Positions 53,990 to 62,058 of a stretch of DNA of 64,000 bases are shown here, piece after piece. The translations under genes were made by a program, and so were the position numbers. Below the pieces are notes generated by a model, which saw only the letters and a list, made by a program, of their open reading frames with translations, was not told the origin of the DNA and did no database searches. Numbering within the stretch: position 1 is the stretch's first letter; each line of letters begins with the position of its first letter. Source of the DNA: Prevotellaceae bacterium KH2P17 (lineage in GTDB: Bacteria; Bacteroidota; Bacteroidia; Bacteroidales; Bacteroidaceae); NCBI GenBank assembly GCA_900199655.1, contig FZRE01000009.1:78699-142698 (forward strand), in the 5' to 3' direction.

Positions 53990-55102
53990 TCAGGCCTCCA
54001 TCAGGTCGCTCATAATCATGTCGCTCACGTAGAGCCCTTGCCTCGTAAGATGCAGGCGGCTGCCTTCCAAGGCCAGTTTGCCGTTGTCGAGGTAGGGTTG
54101 CGCGTTGGCGAGCAGATAGTCTCTGTATTTGGTTTCCAGCTTGTTGATGTCGATACCTTCGCGGGTTCGCAAGGCTGTTGTTACCAGGTCGTCGTACCGG
54201 GTGTCGGCATCCAGCTTCTCGCTTTCTGCCGGAACCTCGCCTTTTTCTATGGCCTGGATATATTGCCTGATGTCGGCCACGTTCCATTGTCGCGACTCTA
54301 TGTTGAAAGAATGAGCCGCGGCGCCTATTCCCAGATAAGGTATCTGCTGCCAGTATGAGCTGTTGTGGCGGGAGCGGAAGCCTTTACGGGCGAAGTTACT
54401 GATTTCGTAATGCTCGTAGCCCGCGGCAGTCAGGCTGTCGATAAGCAGTTCGTACATCTGCAGCGAGAGTTCTTCATCAATCTCCTTGACGGTTCCTTGT
54501 TCCAGCATACGGTAGAGGGGAGTGCCTTCCTCGAACATAAGCGAGTAGGCAGAAATATGTTCCACCTCCAATGCCAGTGCCTGTTGGATGTCTGCTTGCC
54601 AGTCTTTTAAGGTTTCGCCGGGGAAACCGAACATCAGGTCTACGCTGATGTTGTTTATTCCAACACCCCTTAATTTCTCCACGGCCTCACCCACCTGCCG
54701 GGCCGAATGGCGCCGGTGCAGGAACTGCAGCCGCTCATCGGCAAAGGTCTGTGCACCCATGCTCACGCGTGTAAGCCCCTGGGTGTAGGCTTGCAGGTTG
54801 GCCAGAGCCGTCACGTCGTCGGGGTTCATCTCCATCGTAACTTCCGCATCGGCCGCTACATCGAACACCTTATTAATATAATAGAACAGTTTTTCCACCT
54901 CCTCTTGCGAGAGTTGCGACGGCGTTCCGCCGCCAAGATAGATGGTGCCGATGGGCTCGCTGCAGTAGTTACGCCGCATTTCCATCTCCCGGCACAGTGC
55001 GTCGACATATCTGCCACGCAGTTCGGAGAGCGTAGAAGAATAGAATCCGCAATAGATGCAGCGTGAAGCACAGAAGGGAATATGGATGTACAGGCCGGCC
55101 AT
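53990..55102 (-). CDS. hemW: Radical SAM heme chaperone HemW
   Basis: A 370-residue radical-SAM protein that inserts heme into target proteins (formerly annotated coproporphyrinogen III dehydrogenase-like). The start at 55102 (MAGLYIHIPFC) is preferred over the 11-residue-longer in-frame option, because the family begins here. The cluster motif CASRCIYC (11-18) is present. GGGTPSQL and MEMNPDDVT are classical. The minus-strand promoter is TAATTTTG at 55140-55133. Confidence 0.93.
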   Translation of the reverse strand: MAGLYIHIPFCASRCIYCGFYSSTLSELRGRYVDALCREMEMRRNYCSEPIGTIYLGGGTPSQLSQEEVEKLFYYINKVFDVAADAEVTMEMNPDDVTALANLQAYTQGLTRVSMGAQTFADERLQFLHRRHSARQVGEAVEKLRGVGINNISVDLMFGFPGETLKDWQADIQQALALEVEHISAYSLMFEEGTPLYRMLEQGTVKEIDEELSLQMYELLIDSLTAAGYEHYEISNFARKGFRSRHNSSYWQQIPYLGIGAAAHSFNIESRQWNVADIRQYIQAIEKGEVPAESEKLDADTRYDDLVTTALRTREGIDINKLETKYRDYLLANAQPYLDNGKLALEGSRLHLTRQGLYVSDMIMSDLMEA

Positions 55103-55181
55103 AGTGTAGATACGAATTTGCAATGAGACGCGCAAAATTACTAATAAGTTTTAAAGAAAGCGAGATTTTACATTGAAAGTT

Positions 55182-55212
55182 TTGGCTCTTTCTTTAAAAA
55201 TACCTATCTTAG
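55182..55212 (+). promoter_or_regulatory. EF-G2 promoter, with long leader
   Basis: TTG 55182-55184, 20 bp, TATCTTAG 55205-55212 (one mismatch). The start near 55219 would give a leader of about 147 nt before ATG 55366, unusually long for this window and possibly regulatory. Confidence 0.55.
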
Positions 55213-55365
55213 GCGGCGATAAACCAAGAGGCAGAAGCTGTTGGCACCGCCCGCAGTGCTGAAGAGCCGCAAGGCGAAAACTTTCCATCGCGCATGCAGG
55301 TTGCACGCAGCGCCGCCTCGTCCATGAAGCAAGAACAACATTACTAACACTTTAAATCTTTTGAT

Positions 55366-57528
55366 ATGAGAGTTTATCAGACTAACGAAATTAAGAACAT
55401 AGCCCTGCTTGGCAGTGCGGGTTCCGGCAAGACCACTCTTGCCGAGAGTATGCTTTTTGGTAGTGGTATAATCAAACGCCGTGGTTCCGTAGAGGCACAT
55501 AACACGGTGAGCGATTATTTCCCCGTTGAGCAGGAGTACGGCTACTCTGTTTTTCCAACCGTATTCCATGTAGAGTGGAACAACAAAAAGCTGAACATCA
55601 TCGACTGCCCGGGCTCCGACGACTTCGTGGGAGGCGCTATTACGGCCCTGAACGTAACCGACCAGGCTGTAATCCTCATCAACGGGCAGTATGGTCCAGA
55701 GGTTGGAACCCAAAACAACTTCCGATATACAGAGAAACTCGGCAAGCCCACGATATTCCTCATAAACCAGCTGGACTCCGACAAGTGCGACTTTGACAAC
55801 ATCGTCAACACGATGAAGGACATCTATGGCCAGAAGTGCGTCCTCGTACAATATCCTGTGACCACCGGCCCCGGCTTCAACGAAATCATCGACGTGCTGC
55901 TGATGAAGAAGTACAGCTGGAAACCAGAGGGTGGCATGCCCGTTATCGAGGACATTCCGGCCGACCAGATGGACAAGGCCTTGGAGCTGCACAAAGCACT
56001 CGTTGAGGCTGCCGCCGAGAACGACGACACGCTGATGGAGAAGTTCTTTGAAGAGGAAACACTCTCGGAGGACGAAATGCGCGAAGGCATCCGCAAGGGC
56101 CTGGTAACCCGTTCCATCTTCCCCGTGTTCTGCGTTTGCGCCGGCGAGGACAAAGGAGTGCGCCGATTGATGGAATTCCTGGGCAATGTGGTGCCCTTCG
56201 TGAGCGAAATGCCCAAGCTGCACAACACCCGCGGAGAGGAAGTAACACCCGACAGTAACGGCCCGGAGAGCCTCTACTTCTTCAAGACCGGCATGGAGCC
56301 GCACATCGGCGAGGTGTCTTACTTCAAGGTGATGAGCGGCAGCGTGAAGGCCGGAGACGACCTGGTGAATGCCGACCGCGGCTCGCGCGAGCGCTTGGGG
56401 CAGATTTATGCCTGCGCCGGTGCCAACCGTATTCCCGTCGACCAGCTCAATGCCGGCGACATAGGCTGCACGGTCAAGCTCAAGGATGTAAAGACCGGCA
56501 ACACCCTCAACGGCAAAGACTGCGAGTGGCGGTTCGACTTCATCAAGTATCCCAACTCCAAATACTCCCGTGCCGTTAAGGCCGTGAACGCTGCGGACAC
56601 TGAGAAAGTGATGGCCGCACTGCTCAAGATGCGCCAGGAAGACCCCACATGGGTGGTTGAACAGAGCAAAGAACTGCGCCAGACCATCGTCCACGGGCAG
56701 GGCGAATTCCACCTGCGCACGCTCAAATGGCGCATGGAGAACAACGAGAAGCTGCCCGTTAAGTTCGATGAACCCAAGATACCGTACCGCGAAACCATAA
56801 CCAAGAAAGCCAAGGCCGAGTACCGTCACAAGAAGCAGAGCGGCGGAGCAGGCCAGTTCGGAGAGGTTCATCTCATCGTTGAACCATACGCCGAGGGCAT
56901 GCCCGACCCCGTATCGTACAGCTTCGGCGGGCAGGAATTCAAGATGAACATCAAGTCGAAGGAAGAAATCGACTTGGCCTGGGGCGGCAAGTTGGTGTTT
57001 ATCAACTCCGTAGTGGGTGGAGCTATCGACCTGCGCTTCATGCCCGCCATCCTCAAAGGCGTCATGGACTGCATGGAACACGGCCCACTCACGGGCAGCT
57101 ATGCCCGCGACGTGCGCGTAATTGTGTTCGACGGCAAGATGCACCCCGTCGATTCAAACGAACTCTCCTTCACCCTCGCTGCCCGCCATGCTTTCTCCGA
57201 TGCGTTCAAGAACGCCGGACCTAAGATACTGGAGCCTATCTACGACCTGGAAGTCTACGTTCCCGGCGATTACATGGGCGATGTGATGAGCGATTTGCAG
57301 GGCCGCCGCGCGCTCATCATGGGTATGGATTCCGAGGCTGGCTACCAGAAGTTGCAGGCCAAGATACCACTCAAGGAGCTGGCCAACTACAGCATCAGCC
57401 TGAGCAGCCTCACCGGTGGGCGCGCCAGCTTTACGACCAAGTTCGCCAGCTACGAGCTCGTTCCTAACGACATCCAGTCCAAACTCATAGCCGAGCACGA
57501 GGCCGAGCAGGCAGCCGAAGACGAATAA
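55366..57528 (+). CDS. fusA2: Elongation factor G paralogue EF-G2 lacking the catalytic His
   Basis: A 720-residue five-domain EF-G paralogue, closely resembling what I recall of Bacteroides thetaiotaomicron EF-G2 (BT2167). The P loop is GSAGSGKT (16-23). The G3 motif reads DCPGSDDF (80-87), where canonical EF-G has DTPGHVDF, so the catalytic His is Ser84. The G4 motif is NQLD (134-137) rather than NKxD. Published work on that paralogue reports translocation without GTP hydrolysis and a need during gut colonisation; the transfer to this gene is by homology. Canonical EF-G must be encoded elsewhere. Confidence 0.92.
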   Translation: MRVYQTNEIKNIALLGSAGSGKTTLAESMLFGSGIIKRRGSVEAHNTVSDYFPVEQEYGYSVFPTVFHVEWNNKKLNIIDCPGSDDFVGGAITALNVTDQAVILINGQYGPEVGTQNNFRYTEKLGKPTIFLINQLDSDKCDFDNIVNTMKDIYGQKCVLVQYPVTTGPGFNEIIDVLLMKKYSWKPEGGMPVIEDIPADQMDKALELHKALVEAAAENDDTLMEKFFEEETLSEDEMREGIRKGLVTRSIFPVFCVCAGEDKGVRRLMEFLGNVVPFVSEMPKLHNTRGEEVTPDSNGPESLYFFKTGMEPHIGEVSYFKVMSGSVKAGDDLVNADRGSRERLGQIYACAGANRIPVDQLNAGDIGCTVKLKDVKTGNTLNGKDCEWRFDFIKYPNSKYSRAVKAVNAADTEKVMAALLKMRQEDPTWVVEQSKELRQTIVHGQGEFHLRTLKWRMENNEKLPVKFDEPKIPYRETITKKAKAEYRHKKQSGGAGQFGEVHLIVEPYAEGMPDPVSYSFGGQEFKMNIKSKEEIDLAWGGKLVFINSVVGGAIDLRFMPAILKGVMDCMEHGPLTGSYARDVRVIVFDGKMHPVDSNELSFTLAARHAFSDAFKNAGPKILEPIYDLEVYVPGDYMGDVMSDLQGRRALIMGMDSEAGYQKLQAKIPLKELANYSISLSSLTGGRASFTTKFASYELVPNDIQSKLIAEHEAEQAAEDE

Positions 57529-57564
57529 TTTATTTTCAAAATAACTTTAGAGCAAACTTTTCAG

Positions 57565-57599
57565 TCCCTGTGGGCAGTGATGTCCGCAGGGATTTTTGT
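57565..57599 (+). terminator. Intrinsic terminator after EF-G2
   Basis: TCCCTGTGGGCA with TGTCCGCAGGGA (57565-57592), loop GTGA, then TTTTTGTTT. Confidence 0.85.
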
Positions 57600-57650
57600 T
57601 TCCTTTCGCGCCTCACTTTCCGCCTCTCCGCCCTCCACATTCCTCCCCGA

Positions 57651-57738
57651 AGCTATGCTTCGCGAACTTTCGACACTTGTCGCACGATTGTGCGACAAGT
57701 GTCACATCATCGTGCGACACCTGTCAAAAGTTCCTGCC
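57651..57738. repeat. 22-bp-period array (AGCTAT/ACACTTGTCG type), 4 units
   Basis: Units begin at 57651 (AGCTATGCTTCGCG), 57673, 57695 and 57717. The 70-bp core 57664-57733 matches the other three copies but with a distinct pattern of central dinucleotides. It occupies most of the 379-bp gap between EF-G2 and the sialidase; the only other signal is the -7 box at 57877. Confidence 0.8.
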
Positions 57739-57876
57739 CGCATGCTTCGGCACCGCGAAATCATCCGTCCGCTTACCCTTTTGCAGGCGTTTTACAGGGC
57801 CGGTAACTCCGGGTTGAAGTGCGGTTGCCGCGTCTTTTTCTCAGTCCGGGCATGGGATAAATTAACATTTTATACG

Positions 57877-57884
57877 TATCTTTG
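57877..57884 (+). promoter_or_regulatory. Sialidase promoter -7 box
   Basis: TATCTTTG at 57877-57884, 24 bp upstream of ATG 57908; no good TTG at the -33 position, suggesting activator dependence. Confidence 0.55.
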
Positions 57885-57907
57885 CATCAACAATTTACAA
57901 ACCTGAT

Positions 57908-59140
57908 ATGAAAAGACAAATTTACACCTTCCTCCTGGCTGTTGTTGGCTTGTGTCCGTGCGTGCAGGCGCAGGCCCAGAAGCAAGTTCTCTTTGCCACG
58001 CACGAGCACGACACCATTCCTTACCGCATTCCGGCCATTGCGCAAACGCATAATGGCAACTTGCTGTTCATGACCGATTGGCGGCCGTGCGGCAGCGATA
58101 TCGGCTATGGGAGGGTAGACCAGCGTTACCGTGTTTCGGCCGACGGCGGCCGTACATGGGGCAGGGAACTGACCTTGGTGGAAGGCAGCGGACGGATGGG
58201 AGCCGCAGACTGCGGCTTCGGAGACCCGGCACTGGTGGCCGACAGGAAGAGTGGGGAGGTGCTGCTGCTCACCGTTTGCGGCAGCACTGTATATGGTCAC
58301 AAGACCACTACACGGCAGAACCCCAACCGCATAGCCCTCTTCCGCAGTCTCAACAACGGCCTTACATGGCAGCCGTGGCAAGAGGTAACGGAGCAGATTT
58401 ACAGCCTCTTCGATGCGTCGGCACACGGTCCGGTGCAGAGCATGTTCATTGGCTCGGGCAAGATAGCCCAGAGCCGCAAGGTTAAGGTGGGCAAGTACTA
58501 CCGCATCTACGCCGCTGCCTGCGCCCGGCCCAATGGCAACCGCGTGATTTACTCTGACGACTTTGGCCGCAGCTGGCATGCACTGGGGGGTAAGGATGCG
58601 CTGCCCTGCAAGGAGGGCGACGAGCCCAAATGCGAGGAACTGCCCGATGGCAGCGTGGTGTTGAGCAGCCGTGCCATGGGCGGACGCTACTTCAACATCT
58701 ACCGTTACACCAATGTACGCTCGGGCGAGGGCAGCTGGCAGGAGGCTGCTTTTTCGGGTAAGGAGGTTGACGGGGTAACGGCCGTGGAGAATTCCTGCAA
58801 CGGCGAGCTGCTGATAGTGAAGGCTCGGGAGGCCCACACCGGCCGTAAGGTAAACCTGGCGCTGCAGTCGGTGCCCCTTGGTCCGCGTCGTTCGAACGTG
58901 GGCATATATTATAAGGTGTTGCGAGAGGAGGACTGTACCTCGCCTGCAAGCCTCGCCTCTCACTGGGAGAAACCCTTCTTGGTGAGCCCGCTCGGGTCGG
59001 CTTATTCCACGATGGTGCAGCTCAAGGACGGCAGCATCGCCTTTGCTTACGAGGAAGACACGTACAATGCTGCTTATTCTGAAGTGTTCCGGCGCCTTAC
59101 CATTGCACAGATAACAAACGGAAAGTATAATAGCAAATAA
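57908..59140 (+). CDS. Exported exo-sialidase (GH33-type)
   Basis: A 410-residue glycosidase with signal peptide MKRQIYTFLLAVVGLCPCVQA. Contains the YRIP motif (Arg40, first of the catalytic Arg triad) and three Asp-box-like repeats: SADGGRTW, SLNNGLTW and SDDFGRSW. The propeller layout and PLGSAYSTMVQLKDGSIAFAYEE near the C-terminus fit GH33. It would release terminal sialic acid from host glycoproteins in the periplasm or outside the cell. No nan catabolic genes or sialic acid transporter are in the window. Confidence 0.92.
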   Translation: MKRQIYTFLLAVVGLCPCVQAQAQKQVLFATHEHDTIPYRIPAIAQTHNGNLLFMTDWRPCGSDIGYGRVDQRYRVSADGGRTWGRELTLVEGSGRMGAADCGFGDPALVADRKSGEVLLLTVCGSTVYGHKTTTRQNPNRIALFRSLNNGLTWQPWQEVTEQIYSLFDASAHGPVQSMFIGSGKIAQSRKVKVGKYYRIYAAACARPNGNRVIYSDDFGRSWHALGGKDALPCKEGDEPKCEELPDGSVVLSSRAMGGRYFNIYRYTNVRSGEGSWQEAAFSGKEVDGVTAVENSCNGELLIVKAREAHTGRKVNLALQSVPLGPRRSNVGIYYKVLREEDCTSPASLASHWEKPFLVSPLGSAYSTMVQLKDGSIAFAYEEDTYNAAYSEVFRRLTIAQITNGKYNSK

Positions 59141-59202
59141 GTAATTAATATAATCTATTTCTGTTAAAACAATTAAAATACGCGCATTGTATTAACATTC
59201 TA

Positions 59203-59234
59203 TTGTTAACAAGTTAAGGTTTTACTTATCTTTG
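59203..59234 (+). promoter_or_regulatory. rprX promoter
   Basis: TTG 59203-59205, 21 bp, TATCTTTG 59227-59234. The start near 59241 leaves about 70 nt of leader before ATG 59311. Confidence 0.75.
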
Positions 59235-59310
59235 TGGCATCGTTTTTCCGCCCGCCTGCATGGTGGCAAGTCGCTGCAGGCGAGAGACGGAGCCACAACG
59301 GAGAGAGAAT

Positions 59311-60870
59311 ATGAAGAAAAAAGCGATTTGGACAATAGCAATCATCATGGGATTTTCGTTCCTGGCATTGCTTTATCTCCAGATAAAATATATCCAGGAA
59401 ATGGCTGATATGAAGAAAGAGCAGTTCGACGAGAGTGTGAACCGCGCGCTCTATCAGGCATCTCGCAACCTGGAACTCAACGAGACGCTGCGCTACCTGG
59501 AGAAAGACGTCAACGCTGCAGAGCGCAGGGCCTACTCCAAGGACTCTGTCGGAACGCGCGGAGGACGCAAGGACGGGCCGGTGCAACACTCGCACCAGTA
59601 CTCCGTTGTGGGCAAGGACGGCACGGTGTACAGCACGTTCGAGCTGAAAACCATCACCATGAAACCCTCGCAGAAGCCCAAGGCAATGATTCTGAAGAAT
59701 GACAAGAACTCGACGCTGGCGGCCAACAAGTCGATGGAAGAGATTGTGAAGAACCGCTATGTGTACCAGAAAGCCCTGCTCGACGAGGTGGTTTACTCCA
59801 TTCTTTATTCCGCTTCGGACAAGCCCCTGAAAGAACGCATCAACTTCAAGCTGCTGGATCAGGACCTCAAGGCAGAGCTGATGAACCACGGGGTGAACAT
59901 ACCATACCACTTCACCGTGTCTACACAGGACGGTCGCGAGGTGTACCGTTGCCCCGACTACACCGAAGAGGGCGAGGAATACACCTACTCGCAAGTGCTT
60001 TTCCGCAACGACCCGGCCTCGAAAATGGGCGTAGTGAAAGTCCACTTCCCAGATGTAAACAGCTATGTGTACTCGAGCGTGCGATTCATGATTCCCTCGG
60101 TGGTATTCACCTTGGTGCTGCTTATCACGTTCGTGTTTACCATCGTGACCATCTTCCGCCAGAAACGGTACTCTGAAATCAAGAATGACTTCATCAATAA
60201 CATGACCCACGAGCTCAAAACTCCTATCGCCAGCATCTCGCTGGCAGCCCAGATGCTCAACGACCCGAGCGTAGGAAAGAGCGAGGTGATGATGAAACAC
60301 CTGGGCGGTGTTATCGGCGACGAGACCAAACGACTGCGTTTCCTGGTGGAGAAGGTGCTGCAGATGAGTATGTTCGACCGCAAGAAGGCCGTCTTCAAGA
60401 AAAAGAAACTCGACCTGAACGAGCTGGTGGAGAACATTGCCAAGTCGTTCACGCTGCGCGTGGAGCATACAGGCGGCAAGATATACATCGACATCGAGGC
60501 CGTTGACTCAACCATCTACGTTGACGAGGTGCATTTCCAGAACGCCATCTTCAACCTGATGGACAACGCCGTGAAGTACGGCAAGCCCGATAAGCCGCTC
60601 GACATCTATCTCAAAACGTGGAATGATGCCGAGAGCCTCTACCTCTCCATCCGCGATACCGGATTGGGTATAAAGAAGGAGAACATGAAGAAAATCTTCG
60701 AGAAGTTCTACCGCGTCCACACCGGAAACGTGCATGACGTGAAAGGCTTCGGCCTTGGACTGGCCTACGTGAAGAAAATCGTGGAGCTGCACGACGGCGA
60801 GATACACGTTGACAGCGAATATGGCAGGGGAACGAAGTTCACCATCAAGCTACCCGTAATTCACGACTGA
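59311..60870 (+). CDS. rprX: Sensor histidine kinase RprX
   Basis: A 519-residue inner-membrane kinase. Start at 59311 (MKKKAIWTIAIIMGFSFLALL) is preferred: it is the first membrane helix. The sensor domain spans about 30-250, a second helix (VVFTLVLLITFVFTIVTIF) follows, then the H-box NNMTHELKTPIAS with His300. The N, G1 and G2 boxes of the HATPase are NLMDNAVKYG, IRDTGLGI and GFGLGLAYVKKI. Matches the RprX/RprY system of Bacteroides fragilis and thetaiotaomicron from memory. rprY follows 59 bp later. Confidence 0.9.
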   Translation: MKKKAIWTIAIIMGFSFLALLYLQIKYIQEMADMKKEQFDESVNRALYQASRNLELNETLRYLEKDVNAAERRAYSKDSVGTRGGRKDGPVQHSHQYSVVGKDGTVYSTFELKTITMKPSQKPKAMILKNDKNSTLAANKSMEEIVKNRYVYQKALLDEVVYSILYSASDKPLKERINFKLLDQDLKAELMNHGVNIPYHFTVSTQDGREVYRCPDYTEEGEEYTYSQVLFRNDPASKMGVVKVHFPDVNSYVYSSVRFMIPSVVFTLVLLITFVFTIVTIFRQKRYSEIKNDFINNMTHELKTPIASISLAAQMLNDPSVGKSEVMMKHLGGVIGDETKRLRFLVEKVLQMSMFDRKKAVFKKKKLDLNELVENIAKSFTLRVEHTGGKIYIDIEAVDSTIYVDEVHFQNAIFNLMDNAVKYGKPDKPLDIYLKTWNDAESLYLSIRDTGLGIKKENMKKIFEKFYRVHTGNVHDVKGFGLGLAYVKKIVELHDGEIHVDSEYGRGTKFTIKLPVIHD

Positions 60871-60929
60871 CAAGCTGCCCGATTACGTTTAACGACAAAA
60901 ATAATTACTAATTTAAGAACATAGAGACT

Positions 60930-61628
60930 ATGGATGAGAAATTAAAGATTTTGCTTTGCGAGGACGATGAGAACCTCGGAATGTTGCTTCGCGAGTATTT
61001 ACAGGCCAAGGGATACGTAGCCGTGCTCTGTCCCGACGGCGAAGTAGGTTACAAGGAGTTCCTGAAGAACAAGTTCGACATCTGCGTACTTGACGTGATG
61101 ATGCCCAAGAAGGACGGCTTCACGTTGGCTCAGGAAATCCGGCAGGCCAATGCCGAGATGCCTATCATCTTCCTTACGGCCAAAGCCTTGAAAGATGACA
61201 TCCTCGAAGGCTTCAAGATCGGTGCCGACGATTACATTACCAAGCCGTTCTCCATGGAAGAACTGGTACTGCGTATAGAGGCCATCCTGCGCCGTGTTCA
61301 TGGCAAGAAGAACAAGGAATCGACGCTTTACCACATCGGCCGGTTCACCTTCGACACGCAGAAACAGCTGCTCGTCATCGGTGACAAGCAAACAAAACTC
61401 ACCACGAAGGAGAACGAACTGCTGGCTCTGCTCTGCTCTCATGCCAACGAGATACTGCAGCGCGACTTCGCCCTGAAGACCATCTGGATTGATGATAACT
61501 ACTTCAACGCCCGCTCCATGGATGTTTACATCACCAAACTGCGCAAGCATCTCAAGGACGACGACCAGATTGAGATTATCAACATACACGGCAAGGGCTA
61601 CAAGCTCATTACCCCCGAGGAGGAATAA
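60930..61628 (+). CDS. rprY: Response regulator RprY
   Basis: A 232-residue OmpR-type regulator: receiver domain with phospho-acceptor Asp55 (CVLDVMMPKKDGFT), the DD pair 12-13, the conserved Lys in ITKPFSMEEL, and a C-terminal winged-helix DNA-binding domain (TTKENELLALLC ... YITKLRKHLKDDDQIEIINIHG). Closely matches remembered RprY sequences. In B. fragilis and P. gingivalis RprY has been linked to stress and Na+ or redox responses. Confidence 0.93.
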   Translation: MDEKLKILLCEDDENLGMLLREYLQAKGYVAVLCPDGEVGYKEFLKNKFDICVLDVMMPKKDGFTLAQEIRQANAEMPIIFLTAKALKDDILEGFKIGADDYITKPFSMEELVLRIEAILRRVHGKKNKESTLYHIGRFTFDTQKQLLVIGDKQTKLTTKENELLALLCSHANEILQRDFALKTIWIDDNYFNARSMDVYITKLRKHLKDDDQIEIINIHGKGYKLITPEEE

Positions 61629-61691
61629 CCCCGCCTGCAGGAACCCGTCATCGCCGCTTCGGTGCCTGACGGTGAGCCATATATAAATAGG

Positions 61692-61752
61692 AAATCCCAG
61701 ATTTCGGCAGCCTGCTCCGCAGAGCCAGGCTACCGAAATCTGGGATTTTATG
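61692..61752 (+). terminator. Intrinsic terminator after rprY
   Basis: Very long hairpin: AAATCCCAGATTTCGG with CCGAAATCTGGGATTT and inner AGCCTG/CAGGCT, followed by TATGTTT. 61753-61959 contains no feature I can identify. Confidence 0.88.
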
Positions 61753-61959
61753 TTTCCGTGCAGAGGCTTCTATATTCCCCAAAGGGCTTCATCCGCGTGT
61801 CGGTAGGGTGGTGTAGGATGCTTGAAAGGCAGCTTCGGAAGATAATTCCTAAAATACAACTTATTGAAAATAACGGAGTTACCATGTTGGTATAACTAAA
61901 CAGGTAACGATTTGGAAACGAGCGAGCTACTTGGCTTCGCTGTTTTCTGCCTAACAAAG

Positions 61960-62014
61960 AACGCTTGTTATTCTGTCTGCAAAGATAATACTTTGTTACC
62001 GAATAACAAGCGTT
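61960..62014. repeat. Inverted repeat enclosing a promoter
   Basis: Perfect 14-bp inverted repeats AACGCTTGTTATTC (61960-61973) and GAATAACAAGCGTT (62001-62014) enclose 27 bp. On the minus strand TTG (62009-62007), 19 bp, TATCTTTG (61987-61980) form a good promoter with its -33 box inside the right arm and start near the left arm, pointing left. It lies 45 bp beyond the relaxase stop and marks the inner side of the mobile-element region. Confidence 0.7.
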
Positions 62015-62058
62015 TTTAATGAGATATTCTTCTTTTTGCATTTTTTCTCAGGTGTGGA

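Noticed and set aside
55211..55318. AGGCGGCG/CGCCGCCT pairing in the EF-G2 leader
   Set aside because: The left arm lies within or before the predicted transcription start, so the pairing would not exist in the mRNA if the promoter call is right.
55204..57144. 646-codon open frame opposite EF-G2
   Set aside because: Same reason: the plus strand encodes a complete EF-G2; the antisense translation is rich in His, Val and Gly without domain features.
61748..62041. 97-codon minus-strand frame between relaxase and rprY
   Set aside because: It spans the inverted repeat and the promoter in it, with a low-complexity translation and no family signal.
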